Notes: generated by a model from the sequence alone, not told the origin. 64,000 nt of DNA from Combretum micranthum (GCA_024138025.1 JAMXBD010001033.1:124001-188000), one strand, 5' to 3'. Counted from the first letter of the stretch, positions 48,662-61,366 are shown. Translations and numbers: made by a program.

Positions 48662-49933
48662 ACCCACAACCGAGTGGCTATAGTGACTGGAGCCTCGCGT
48701 GGGATCGGTCGAGTTATCGCTCTCCACTTTGCTTATCTTGGCGCCAAGCTTGTAATCAACTACACCTCCAACTCCGCCCAAGCCGGTGTCGTAGCCGCCG
48801 AGATTAACGCTTCTTCTCCTAACTGTACCATCACCGTCAAAGTCGATGTTTCTGTGCCCACCAGGTGAAGCTTCTCTTTGATGAGGCTGAGAAGACTTTT
48901 AACTCGGAAGCCCATGTCCTGGTTAACTCAGCCGGTATTCTGGATCCTACCTATCCACCCTTAGCCAACATTTCCGTCGAGGTTTCTGATAAAAACTTTC
49001 AGGTACCTAATTTAACCATCAACCATGGGTTTCTGAATCACTTTCTTGCATGATTCAGGGTCCGACACGTACAACCCTGATTAAGTAATCAATTTATGGT
49101 ATATGTGTTTATCTTATCTATCTATCTATTTATTTATATTAGACGTACATGATTGGACAAAGGGATGACAAGCTGAATGAGCTGACTCCATAACCACATC
49201 CCATCAGGGTTCACTTTAAAATGATTCGTCCAAAATTTATCTTGGAAGTATAAAAAGTAGAAAATCGTCACCCTTTATAGACGTGTTGTGAGGTTAGTTT
49301 CTTATTAAGAGTGCATCGAATTTCAAATTTTTACAATTTTTCATTTTGTGTACTCGAGGTGCAGTAGAGTTCAATTGTATTAGAAACCTGAAAATTAGAG
49401 AAAGGAACTTGGGAATAGCTCAAGTTTTGTTTTCACTGGTTCATAGATTATAACATTTTAGTACATGATTGATGTTAACATCAGTTGTGTAACAACATGG
49501 CAATGGAATCGAAAGATAAGAGTTATTACATTATAAAAAACACATTGTAATTTTCTCTTTTTGCTTCTCGATTAATCATTCCATATGATTATTGAATCAA
49601 AGAATTGGAAATATCTAGCTTATTTGATATTCATGTCAATTCTTAGCATTTTGGTTGGGTATACGATGTTCATCAATCTGAAAAAACTTCAGTTGGATAT
49701 ATCTGCTTAGTGTTAATGCAAGAGGGGCATTCTTGTGCTGTAAAGAAGCCGGCCAGGTTATACTACTATCATCATCACTCGTGGGTGCATTGAGAACAAA
49801 TTTTGGAGCTTACACAGCTTCAAAGGCAGCAGCGGAGACTATGATCAAGATCCTAGCCAAGGAGCTCAAGGGAACCCACATTACTGCAAACATTCCACTG
49901 AGCTATGTAACCAGCACAGTGGATTGTTTTTAA
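48662..49933 (+). pseudogene. Short-chain dehydrogenase/reductase pseudogene (NADPH-dependent aldehyde reductase-like)
   Basis: Exon 1 (to 49,002) encodes the Rossmann start VAIVTGASRGIG, with the TGxxxGxG cofactor motif, then LGAKLVINYT, VLVNSAG (the NAG motif) and PPLANISVE. Exon 2 (from about 49,711) has VNARGAFLCCKEA, ILLSSSLVGAL with the catalytic Ser, and YTASK with the catalytic Tyr and Lys, then ILAKELKGT. Lesions: no in-frame ATG upstream (a TAG lies before LPSTHNRVAIV); one missing base near 48,862 (PTR-stop instead of PTQVK); a one-base offset at the exon 2 acceptor; about 11 codons missing between CCKEA and ILLSS; and loss of the last ~65 residues, replaced by sequence of the inverted-repeat segment at 49,900. 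Such enzymes reduce aldehydes and ketones with NADPH. Confidence 0.85.
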
Positions 49934-50650
49934 AAGGACACCGTGCAATGTACTTTCAAATGCCATTGCTTTTCATGATTTTACAGTATCCCTTTCTCCT
50001 TTTCCCATGACCATTGGGGTATACTTAAGATTCCATTCTGGCTTGCATTAGTGATCAGTGGTTCAGATAGAAATTCAAAGCATGGATTGAAAATGGATAG
50101 CGTTGTGATTCAACCCCATAACTATTATGCTTTTGAAGAATACGTTGTTTGGGCTTTTTTGAAAGTAAAAACTGGAGTTTTGGTTAATTTGTTCTGTAGG
50201 AGCATGCATGCATTCACGTGTCATAGATAATTGTAGTTTGTGATTGGGATGACTCCGTGGTGTGATCTACCATGTAGCTTGATCATTGGTCCTGAATTCC
50301 ATTTGTTTGTTGGGTATGTGGTTGTTTATGTGCTAAAACGATGAGGTGGTTTAAGTAGTTCTTGAATATTGCCATAATTGAAAGTTTGTGGTATGATAAC
50401 TTGCAGAGTTTGATCTTATAAATCAACATCATACGCACAATGTACCAAAGTTATGTGTGAATCATCTGATAGCTCTGTTGTTGTGTCTTGATACTTCAGT
50501 AGAATATTTATCATTGGAGATATGAAACTTATCCAAAATATATACTAATTCAAAAATTCTTTTCAATAGTGTTTATATTCACATAGAAAATGAAAACTAC
50601 ATTGCATGGTACCCTTTTAAAAACATTCCACTGTGCTGGTTACATAGCTC
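49900..50650. mobile_element. Inverted-repeat segment (foldback/MITE-like) truncating the SDR
   Basis: 49,900-49,950 and 50,600-50,650 are inverted copies about 51 bp long (GAGCTATGTAACCAGCACAG at both outer ends), with only about five mismatches. The left arm replaces the expected SDR C-terminal coding sequence. No target duplication is evident at the outer edges, and the 650-bp centre has no reading frame. Confidence 0.65.
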
Positions 50651-51016
50651 AAAATTTGCTTTGAAAGCCTTTTTGCATTTTTTAGAGCCCATTAAAATAT
50701 CCTAGTCTAGTGATACTTGGTTATTCCTAATTTGAAAGTACTTTGAAATGATTAGTCCTCCTATAGTGTCGAGCAAATGAATTGACATTTAAAGAACCTG
50801 CATTCTTTGAGTTAATAAAATTTCTTGATTCAAAATATAGAGAAAATCTTTACATTGATGCCATTGGTAACTTGAGGGAAATTTTTGATTTTGATAGTGA
50901 TTAATGGCTATATTGAAAAGTGATAATGTAACCGTGTTTTGATGCAGGTGGACGGATTAGGAAGCTTCATTTCTTTATAATCCAGTAGAAGAAAACCTAA
51001 CCAGAATCTCATTTTG

Positions 51017-54000
51017 ATGGCACAAATGGTCACTCATTTTGCAGCTTCTGTTTGTAAAAGAAACTTGACACCCTCAACCCGGAACTCATGTCTCCTACAT
51101 GCATTTCGTTGCATGAGCAACATCCCAGAGAACAATGTCTATGGAGGACCAAAACCCCAGAACCCAAACCAAAGAGTAACAATGACCAGCCTACGCCAGA
51201 AGCATAAAAGAGGTGAACCCATCACTGTTGTCACTGCTTATGATTACCCATCTGCAGTGCACCTTGATATGGCAGGAATAGACATATGTTTGGTTGGGGA
51301 TTCAGCTTCTATGGTGGTTCATGGTCATGATACTACACTTCCCATTAGCCTTGATGAGATGTTGGTTCATTGTAGAGCTGTTGCCAGGGGTGCTAAGAGG
51401 CCTCTTCTTGCTGGGGATTTACCTTTCGGGACTTATGAGTCTAGTACTAATCAGGTATTCTATCCTTTGATTGATCAGATATTTTTGATATTCATGTCTG
51501 TACAGTATCTAGTTTTAATGGGTTGGACTTTGGTATGATGATTATTGATTATGACATGAAGTAATGAATCGAGCTGACTCTTGTTAATTTGATGCTGATT
51601 CTTGTTTGATGTGTTTCTTTTATTGCTTTTGTCTATGCTTTGAAAAAGTCCCATTTCTTGACTTAACATATACTCTGTTTCTTGTTTGCTAAATTCTTTT
51701 TGTATATTGCACTTGTACACTAGTCATTTGTTAGATTACAAAAAGGAATATGCTTATGTATCAATTGAGGGGATTTTTCTTATCTTTAAAAGTTTGGATT
51801 GAGCAGTATTGAAAGTGATGGACTTGGCAGTAATGGATAAAGCAAGGCTGTAAAAAATAGCTTCTCAAACAGGATGGGCCTTGAGCAGTGGAAAAGAGTT
51901 CTCCTTTGATATTATTATAGACGGTAGTACATTGTCAAGTAGTTCCAAAATTAGTTTTTGACTCTTGTTAGATGCTGTGGAACTTCTTTTGGTTCAATAG
52001 TTAACATAAAGGACTACACTTTCAATAGCATGTTATTTTAGAAAATAGATGTTTAAATAACTTTTCTCCATTTTCGGAAATGTTCAATTATCTCAAATAT
52101 ATATAAATAATAAATAAAGAAAATATTCCAGCTGGCTAGTATTGGCTCATCTCACAGCCTTGCTTGTGTCAACTCAATCGAGACAGAGATGCCATTGTAG
52201 ATCTGAGGTCATGTAATTTGCAACCCGTTTTAGAACGTATAATGTCGTATATTCAGGTTCTAGCTGTCAAGTGTTAAGCCATTCAGTTCTGTTTCACAGT
52301 TTATTACTTATCTAACCTTTAGCATAAACCTTATTCAGTGACTGTGCTTGAAAAATTCATGTTTCATAAATAGGTTGGAAAGAGTGACCACCTCCTGCAT
52401 GATCATCTGTATACATTGCTGTAGTGCCCCCCAAAACCATGAATAATGGCCATAGGAGTGTTATGTTTATCATTTGAGTCACTAAAAACCTCCTCTATCC
52501 CAGTATTACACCTAAAAATTGTAAAGGACCCGTGCCATTAGATTTTACTTGATGCTTCAATGGAAACATGACTCTTTGTGCCACACTTTCAAGTGAGATG
52601 GGTTGCACTCGGTTTATTGGAAAGCTTCTAATGCATAGAAGAAACCAGTAGTTGATCTTGATCCAAAATGGATGTTGAACCATGTTAACGTACATTGTAT
52701 CAGAAAAAGCAAAATACCAGCTTTTAAGTGAAGCTGGTTTCTAAGGATTAAGATAGTTCTTCATGTATTATGGGATATGTCCCCTTGGTCATTGTTGCAT
52801 GCCTTAAAACCTTTACTATTATGCTCAAGACGGAATAGTTAGCTAATAGTATAGCTTGTCCAGTTGTGGACTGATTGTGTTGATCACACATAAGATGTAG
52901 CCATGTGACTATGTTATGTAGAAACGTATATATTGTAATAACATGATGGGGGCCAACAATAATGTATAGTAAGGAAAAGAGTAAAGCAAAATGATTGATG
53001 CATACACAGCCTCAGATGATCCATGGTGGAATAAAGAATAAAAATTCCATGAGGTTGAAGCTGAGTGAAATTTACTCTGTTGTAAAACGTGCATAGGTAC
53101 ATTTGCTAATGAAGGCAGGATAATTGAGCTTAAGAGGGACAATAAGAGGAAGCCATATCAAGGATGATATAAGGAAGCTTCTTGCATAAACTTATATGAG
53201 TCATTGTGTGTAATGTCTCAATTGTAACATGATTGGGCAACCAGAAGAAAAAAAAAAAAATCCTCTTTGGATTAAAATATTGGCTGGAGCGATACATATC
53301 TTCTTGAGTTGTTCAACACCCAAGAAGTTTGACAACTATGCGTTCCCTTATTGGGGGAGCCAAGCCTGAATATTACTGGCCATATAAGTTTCTCTACTAC
53401 ATAATTGCCCCCAAAAATGGAAAAAATTATCATGATTTTGTGTTGTACAAGGCATCATGGAGATCTTTGCAGTCCTTTTGCTTTATCTGTGCAGTTGGTG
53501 AGAGGGAAGAGTGGGGCATAAAGGCTACATTATCAACCATGAAAAATGGCATTTTCTTCAAGGACAAACTTTATCTATCCACATAGTTGATCTATTCAAT
53601 AAGTTATTGTGGAACTTACCTTTTTTGGTAACTTGACTTGAGTTACGGTTGTCATTAGATGAAACCGAAGATAATATTTTGTTTAAAAATTTAGAACATG
53701 TATGGGCATTTGACATCAAAATCAAGCCATTATATTTGAAATATGGCCTAATGATTTCCATAGGCCCATGATACGCACGATCTTTAAGATTTCTGCAGTA
53801 TTTTTTGAGGCAATCCTGGTATACTGCTGAAACATGATTGCTCATCAAAAGCACAAAGGGCAATTTCTAAAGCATTCTGAGACATCAACTGTTCTTGTAC
53901 TTGTACACGCCAGGAACACGTGTTTTGGGAGATATATTAGAATGGTCTTGTAAACCATTGCTTAAAAGAGCTCAGTTCTTTGGTTGACTGGATATTGTAG

Positions 54001-56803
54001 AAAACTTAAAATAACTGTTCAGAAATTTTCTCACAATGATGCTCTGTTGGGATGTGATTACAAAAAAGTCCTCAAGTTTTCAGATTTGACAAGTGATGTG
54101 AATTTATAAAGTAATGAATTATTTCATCTAATTGCTGTTGACGGATCTGCAAAAATTTTGTGAATAAGAAGTTCTACATATATGTAGAGAACATTATCAT
54201 GTGTTTTTAAATGATGCAAAACACACCAAAGGAAAAAGAAGAAAAATATTGTACTATAATGTTATTCACAGTACCATAATCAGAGACATCCCATAACATC
54301 TTATGAGATGTGTTTGTTGCTGAACTAAAATGAGCATGTGATGGGAAAAAAACAATATGTGTATATGAGTTGCAGTAATGGTTACATGATGCTTTTATTA
54401 AAAGCACTTTCAAGGTGGTACTTCATTGCTGAAATTTGGTTTGCACTTAAGGTATAGGCAAGGGTGGAAGAGGTCAAATAATTAGTATTCTCTAGCCTCA
54501 TTCCATTGACATGCTTTACCATTTTCTTTCAGTACCATACAGCTAGAAACCATGTAAACATTAACAAGGCATTGCGATTGTAGATCAATTGGTGAAGTAA
54601 GGATAGAAGCCACCACTTACATCTCATTTGCTTGACAAGCTTCCCAACAACGATGAGTGGGAAGACTGAGCAGATCAATGCCAGCTACCTAAAGTTCATC
54701 CCTGAGACAAAGTGTCATTGAATCTGATAAGCCAAAAAGACTTATCCTTTAGATTTCCAGATTTAATTTAAACTCTGGGACTACTTTCTCCTTTCGGTTG
54801 TCTTTTCTTGACTTATATTACCAGTGTATGTGTCACTTGAGGATTAGCCATTACCTTGTAACGTAATTTATTAAAACCTTTATGGTAATGGCTGATTGTA
54901 TTAGGCCTCACTGCTTAGCAGACATCAGGATTTTCTCTTCTTTTATTTTTATTTTTTAATTTGGCCAAGGACATCAGGAACATTTATCCTATAATATATA
55001 ATAGAATATCTCTCGCGATCTTCCCTCCACTTTCTCCGTCTTGATGTTTATTGGTGTGTCATTGAATTTGTGACAGTAATTATCTTTAACTTACACATTT
55101 GCTTATTCTATACTTTGAATCTCCGCCAGGCAGTTGATACTGCAGTGCGGGTTTTAAAGGAGGGAGGGATGGATGCTATCAAATTGGAAGGGGGCTCGCC
55201 TTCGAGGATAACCGCTGCAAAGGCAATTGTCGAAGCTGGAATAGCAGTAATGGGGCATGTTGGACTTACGCCTCAGGCCATTAGTGTTCTTGGAGGATTC
55301 AGGCCCCAGGGAAAAACTGTTGCAAGTGCTGTCAAGGTATATTTCTTTGAGAACTGCAAAATGGAACAACTCACAGGCTCAACTCATGTTTATCTGATAC
55401 AATATTATATCATCATGGCTATTCTTGTAGGTTGTGGAGACTGCATTGGCTTTGCAGCAAGCAGGCTGCTTTTCTGTTGTTTTAGAATGTGTCCCTGCAC
55501 CTGTGGCAGCAGCTGCAACTAGAGCTCTTCAAATCCCTACTATTGGCATAGGGGCTGGTCCTTCCTGCAGTGGCCAGGTTAGTTCCCATGTCAATTTCAT
55601 TGGTTGTCCATATTTTGCTTGTAAATACAACTTCTATGGCCTCCATGGTTTCTCTCGGAAAGTGGTTTAGATCTTTTTTGTTTGGTTTACCAATGTATTC
55701 AACTTTGCTACTGTCTATGAGTTACTAGAAATTATTTGATGGGCTCTTCGAATGTCCCCTTTTCTAATCTAATGCTGGATTTGGGACAATAGAATGTTGA
55801 AATATACAACTTGCTTTTCTAATAGGTCTTACTTGAGCGTCATCTTTAAAACTTTGGCTTCAGCATTTTGCTAATACTTGGTTGCATTATCAGTGACATG
55901 CAATTTCCCTAGTGGCAACTTTCCTTTAGACTGTAAACTCCTTTTCCCTAATAGCAACCATTGTATGTTTGCTAAACTTCATGATTCTCAGGACCATGTG
56001 AAATCTAGTTTCAGAGTTGGCATAAATCTAACCAACTCTAGTTTGGTATATGTCACGTGTAACAGCAGTCACCTCCCATGCATCAACAAATCTCTAGTTT
56101 GACATGGGGTATTATATGGCATCTTCCTAGTTCATTTCACTTTTTGTTCCATCTGTAGGAGGCTGACACATAGATTTGTACATGAGACGACCTTTTCTAC
56201 TTCAGCATGTGATATTTGGTATTTAGCAATCAACACCATCCCTCTTTTCTGCATTTTTAGTTTGATAAATTGGTATGTTTCATGTGATTTCTACTTAAAG
56301 ACAGTGAATGGAGATGGTTGGATCATTGGAGCATCACTTTGAGCTAACTTTTAGGAAATTTTATTTTTATGAAGGTGCTAGTATACCATGATTTGCTTGG
56401 GATGCTGCAACACCCTCATCATGCTAAGGTCAGTTCCATGAGTGGCAATTCTTTAATATCTTCTACTAAGACATTCACTGAGGAAGCAGAAGCCCTTTTG
56501 AAAGAAGCCAGTTGACTCAAACAAACACATATTTTCAAACAGGTTACACCAAAGTTTTGCAAGCAGTATGCCTGTGTTGGTGATGTGATCAGCAAAGCGC
56601 TTCTAGAATACAAGAAAGAAGTGACAACTGGTTCTTTCCCTGGACCTGCTTTCAGTCCGTATAAAATCAATGCTACTGAAGTTGATGAATTTTTGAAGGA
56701 ACTACAGAAGATGGGTTTGGATGAGGCAGCATCAAGTGCTGCTGCTGTAGCTGAGAAGATGAATGCAGCCAACTCCTCAGAGGAAAATAAGTCAAGTGAA
56801 TGA
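51017..56803 (+). CDS. KPHMT: 3-methyl-2-oxobutanoate (ketopantoate) hydroxymethyltransferase, mitochondrial
   Basis: Converts 3-methyl-2-oxobutanoate plus methylenetetrahydrofolate to ketopantoate, the first committed step of pantothenate (vitamin B5) and CoA synthesis; the plant enzyme is mitochondrial. Five exons: 51,017-51,454, 55,130-55,336, 55,431-55,577, 56,375-56,428, 56,543-56,803, all with GT-AG introns in phase 0, giving 368 residues, close to plant PanB proteins. Residues 1-35 are basic and Ser/Thr rich, fitting a mitochondrial presequence. PanB landmarks: [13 protein letters not shown] (Asp95) and GDLPFG (Asp134) for metal, IKLEGG (Lys164, Glu166), [14 protein letters not shown] (catalytic Glu234), IGIGAG and [10 protein letters not shown]. 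No lesion is visible. The first ATG in frame is at 51,017. Intron 1 is unusually long (3,675 bp). Confidence 0.95.
51455..55129 (+). other. Intron 1 of the KPHMT gene (3,675 bp)
   Basis: Donor CAG|GTATTC and acceptor CGCCAG|G. AT-rich, with no convincing gene or recognisable transposon inside. Frames listed by length alone (for example 53,329-53,586) match nothing known. There is a run of about 13 A near 53,249. Confidence 0.85.
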
Positions 56804-56938
56804 AAGTTGTTTTGCATATTAATCAAATATATATTTACCTTGCAGAAAAGTATGAATATAAGAAAGCAAGAGTGTCGTTAAGCATTAGTCATGTTTGAGA
56901 ATCATTTGAATATTGCAAAGCAGTCTCAATTTTAAGTA

Positions 56939-57001
56939 AATAAAAAATGCTGCCAGCATATTTGAGTATGGGCAGCTTAGGATGTGTTTATTTTGAATAA
57001 A
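56939..57001 (+). other. Candidate polyadenylation signals of KPHMT
   Basis: AATAAA occurs at 56,939-56,944 and 56,996-57,001, 136 and 193 bases after the stop codon. Plausible plant near-upstream elements, inferred from position only. Confidence 0.4.
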
Positions 57002-57009
57002 ATGTATTA

Positions 57010-59290
57010 TTATTATTATTATAATTATGTTTTTTGGGTTGGGTTGAGATCATTCCAACCAAGCTGTCTGGCAACTATACTCATTACTCACTTCCCTTGG
57101 TACTGCTTCAATTTTGATTCCCTATAGGTGGGAGAATTTTTCCCTGCATGTCATTAACACATTGTGATCCAGTTTTTGGGTTAGTCACTTGAATTAATAA
57201 AAGCAATAATAGTACATGAATGATAAATCCACATTTATATTAAAATGAACATAATCTCTTTGAACGCAATAATGAGTACCCTGGATACGCCCTGAAATTC
57301 TATTAACGAATTATCCAATTTTCCTAATTTTTCTTCTCAAAACTTAAAATCCATTTGCCTCGACTATATGAAAAGTCTTTCAATTGAGGCATGCCCCATC
57401 TTAGTGAGTATAGAACCATGGGCGTTTAGTATTATCCATCCATCCCTTGGGGTTGCCATTGAAAGTTCATTTAGTTTACCACATTGAGGACCACATGCAT
57501 TTTCATTCATGCCCAAGTTTGTTTTTGTGGGTAGAACATAGACTATCTTACTGTATTCTCCAAAGTAATAACTTCGTTAGAAAATTGTTGACCAAATCCA
57601 CCTATTTCTTGTGACTAGATTTCCTTAAACTATAAGTTGTCTCTTGTTTCCCCTCTGCTATCCAATAATCCCTGTTTTTTTCTTTTTCTTTTTTTTTTTT
57701 TTTTTTTGAATTTTTTGAAACAACTTTGTGAAAACATAACATATGCATGTAAGTTGAAAACAAATCAAGCTAGATCGTGCACGGATTGAAATTACATACA
57801 TCAGGCTGGCAACTGGCGCATCAGTTTGAGTTCCCAGTGGAAGGATATGTACAAGGAAAGCAAATCAATCTTATTAGCAACATGTGTAAGTGCCCACACC
57901 ATTGCATGTTTGGAACGTGAAGCTCATCCATTAGACAACCATAACTCTCTTACTCATAACAAGCCCACCATTATTGTCATTGCAATACGTGTTAAAGCCC
58001 TTCCATTTGCTCTACTCCTTATACATTCAGTACTCACTAGTATTTGTCTCACTACTACTGGTGTGCCCACAGCTTCCGCCAACCTACCTTTATTTCCACA
58101 TCGATTTCCACGTCTCTTTCTTACTCAGCTGCCTCAAAAATGAGTCTCATCCTGAACCCAAACCTGCCATTATCTTGTTGACAGGGTTGTTTGTGTGCAT
58201 TAACATTAAAGAGAGTGTCTGCTGTTGTAGGGTCGTGTGCCTTCTGAGTCTGTGAAGCAGAGTTTGCTATTGCCCCAAAAATGAAAGAAGTAAAAAAATA
58301 GCAGATTTTGTTGTAACAGTAGAAATACATTGGAGCGAGGGACATAGAGAGAAGGTTTACTCTAAACGGTCACGTGATAGCGATTTATTATACATATACG
58401 AGTGCGAGGGCAAAGGGTTGAATGACCATTCCGTTCATATATATTAAGATTATATACATTTTTTTTATAAGATTATATCCAATAGTAAGAAACTTATTTT
58501 AGGTTTTCAATTTTCAAAATCACTCCATGAAGAATTTTTTATTTTTATTTTTATTAATTTGAGATTCTTCATTTTAGGCATTGGTGCCATTTAATTCATG
58601 AAATATTATTAATTGGCTTTTCTATTGGTTTATTTTAATGTTTGTTAAAAATTTAGAAAAGTAAAATAACTTTTTCAGGTAAGTGAAGATTCAGATTTTG
58701 TGTTGATAATCTAAAAAAATCATACAACTAAGTTTTTCTTGTTTACTTTTCATCTTATCTCTAAATATTTTATAGTTGTCCCCTTAATTCTACTAGTAGA
58801 GAGGATTGGATTTGAGCCTGGTTAAAAAAGGGCCTACAAAAAAATAATGGATTAGCAGGCACCAAGGATCATCTAGTGTAACCACTCCGATGATCAAATT
58901 AGTAATATATACAAAGTAACAAGTAAATGAAGGAACAAAATTTGGTCTAAGTGTTATTAGATGGTCATGGATGAAATTCCAGTGGATATTTATAAAGGAA
59001 TGGTGATTTGCGGCTATCGAAAGTGGATGTGTATTATGGAGTTCATGGAGTGCATGGCTGTTAAGAAGATGGGGACCAAGCCACTAAGCCTATTTCCAAG
59101 ATTGTTGGGAGTGGGTTGACGAGTCTAAGTCAAGTGATTGTATCTAGCAAAATGAGCATATATGAGTAGGTTAAGTACTTAGTCTACTTGACTTCATCAT
59201 GGTAGATTGAGTCTAATTTACAGGTCGATCCATGGTCTAATGAATCGACTCATGATGTGGTAGGTTGGGCTAGGTTTGAGAGGTTCTAAG
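57010..59290. other. Intergenic region downstream of KPHMT
   Basis: No gene is firmly supported. It contains an ATT microsatellite just after 57,000 and a poly-T tract near 57,690-57,708. A weak minus-strand 74-codon frame at 58,121-58,345 is discussed in the findings. Confidence 0.5.
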
Positions 59291-59936
59291 TAAGATTGTA
59301 AACGAGCTAAGCTATTCGCGAGTTACTCGAGCTCGACTCCACTTGACTTGAGCTCAATTATTAAATGAGCCAAGCTCGAGCTCAAAGTAAAGCTCGTTTA
59401 TTTGAACGAACTGAGTTTGAGTTTTGATTTAGACTCTTGAAGAAGCTCATTTAGGCTCATGAACAGCCTTGTGACTAGACTCATTAATAGGCTCATTAAC
59501 AGATTTGTGAATTTTTTTATGCATGATATATTATCTATAACTACATAATAAAAATAATAATAACTAATTTCTATTTAATAATTATGTATATATACTATAA
59601 CAACACTTATATATATATATATAATATTTTAGGTTTAAAAAAAAAATGAAAACAAGCTATATAAATGAGTAAATCTTGAATTTAAATTTCAGGCTCTATA
59701 AAGGCTCGTTAGACTCGATAAAAAGCCCGGCTTGACTTGAGATTATTTTATGAATGAGCCAAGATGGAGCTCAAACTTAAGCTCGTTTAACTGAATGAGC
59801 CATGCTTAAACCTCAATTTCAGATTCGTTAAAAAGCTGGATTCAACGTCTAAGTCAAGCTCAAGCTCACTAAATTTTAAACAACCTAAGCCCCAGCCTTT
59901 AAAAGCTTGACTCGGCTCGACCTATTTGCAGTCCTA
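59291..59936. mobile_element. hAT-type MITE with GAGCTCG subterminal repeats
   Basis: The 8-bp target duplication GTTCTAAG is perfect: 59,283-59,290 on the left and 59,937-59,944 on the right. The ends are TAAGATTGTAAACGAG and, in reverse, TAGGACTGCAAATAGG, an imperfect terminal inverted repeat. Many AGCTCGAGCTC, GAGCC and GGCTC motifs lie near both ends in opposite orientations. The centre is AT-rich with no transposase. Confidence 0.85.
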
Positions 59937-60076
59937 GTTCTAAGTCTAAATTTACCCCTTAGCAATAATCTAACTTAAAGAAATAATTTTTCGTTTACCA
60001 ATGGATTATAAAAAAAATTAAAAAATTAAAAAAAATATGTGTATTAGCAAAAAAAATTACACGTATACAATTGTAG

Positions 60077-60209
60077 TATCACATTTAATACATGCAACAC
60101 GTATTCAATGTAGTATTGCATGTATTAAAGGTGATAATTCACAAGTATCACATTTATTACATGCGGCATTTATTGAAAATTGCTATATTGCATGTAATAA
60201 ATGCAATAC
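60077..60209. repeat. Two tandem hairpins
   Basis: The first hairpin has arms 60,077-60,100 and 60,113-60,136 (22 of 24 paired positions). The second has arms 60,145-60,166 and 60,188-60,209 (18 of 22). All four arms are variants of a GTATCACATTTAxTACATGC sequence. Confidence 0.8.
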
Positions 60210-60297
60210 TATAATGATATTTGAGAACTTTTTATATAATTAATATTTTAATAATTTGAAAAAAAAACCCATAAATTTAAGTTTTGCTCAACTTAAC

Positions 60298-60790
60298 AAT
60301 GTGTTTGGATTGGTGAAAAAAAAAAGGAAATGGAATGAAATCAAAGGAAATTAAAAGAAATCAAAGGAAACAAAAGAGAATGATGTGTTTTTCAAATTAT
60401 ATGTAAAGTTAAAATAGGTAGAAAGGGAAGCAAACAGATGAAAATATTTTCATGTTATATTATAGTCCACTTTGGAGAGAAACAAATGAAAATGAGAGAC
60501 AATTACAAAAACCTATTTACATACAACTCACTCCATATATCTTCTTACGTCCTTTTTTTAAAACAAACAAAAAATAGTGATATTCCTTCAATTTTGTTAT
60601 AAAAAACAAATCACTCCATATATCTTCTTACGTCCTTTTTTTAAAACAAACAAAAAATAGTGATATTCCTTCAATTTTGTTATAAAAAACAAATCAAAAT
60701 AAAATTAAAATTTATTCATTTTTCATTTTTCCTTTATTTATTTTCCATTCATTTTCAATCATTTTCCTATTATAAAAAATCACAAAATAT
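60298..60790. mobile_element. Tourist-like MITE candidate
   Basis: The left end has TGTGTTTGGATTGGTG and GGAAATGGAATGAAA. Near the right end are inverted counterparts (TTTTCCATTCATTTTC, TTTTTCCTTTATTT). This resembles PIF/Harbinger-derived MITEs. The target duplication was not resolved. Confidence 0.45.
60528..60693. repeat. Perfect tandem duplication, 83 bp x 2
   Basis: Positions 60,528-60,610 and 60,611-60,693 read identically, each starting TCACTCCATATATC and ending AAAAAACAAA. Either a recent duplication or an assembly effect. Confidence 0.95.
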
Positions 60791-61366
60791 TCTGCGAGTC
60801 CTTAATTTTCTTGAAAGCATTTATCTCTTCATTACTATATTTTGAGTATCACCTAAAATGTTCACAACCTTCCATCTACAAACGAATACAGGAGACCAAG
60901 TTTCATAATAAGCGATTTAACCATATTAAAATTTTCAGATAATGAGCGAATCTTTACATTTTAATATGTGCACTTCAATTTCTATTATTTTTATTTTGAT
61001 TCCATAATTATTTAAATAAAAATATTAAAAAGAAGAATTTTTTAAGGAAAAAGAGGGATTATCAACAGTAAAAGAATTTAATAAATATTGGAAAAAATAG
61101 AATAAAAATTATAAGTATTTTAAATTAACTTCAATTAGATTCCCCCTAATTTATCTTTTCTTAATTTTCATAAATCTATTTCCTTGAAGTGCTATCGCAA
61201 CTATTAATAATCAAAGGTAAGAAGATAATATTATAATAATGTTAAATCCAATTTCTACAAGTTATAAAATAATAATTATTATTTCCTTTATTTTAAGAAT
61301 TGCCACATGTTAATTGGCGGGAAGAAAAACGAGACAGCAATTTAAGAGCAACAAATTTCATACCAC

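Noticed and set aside
55154..55369. Minus-strand frame across KPHMT exon 2
   Set aside because: Antisense shadow of a clearly spliced and conserved exon.
57826..58255. Plus-strand frames of 93-105 codons downstream of KPHMT
   Set aside because: Overlapping frames with no recognisable domain and composition like neighbouring non-coding sequence.
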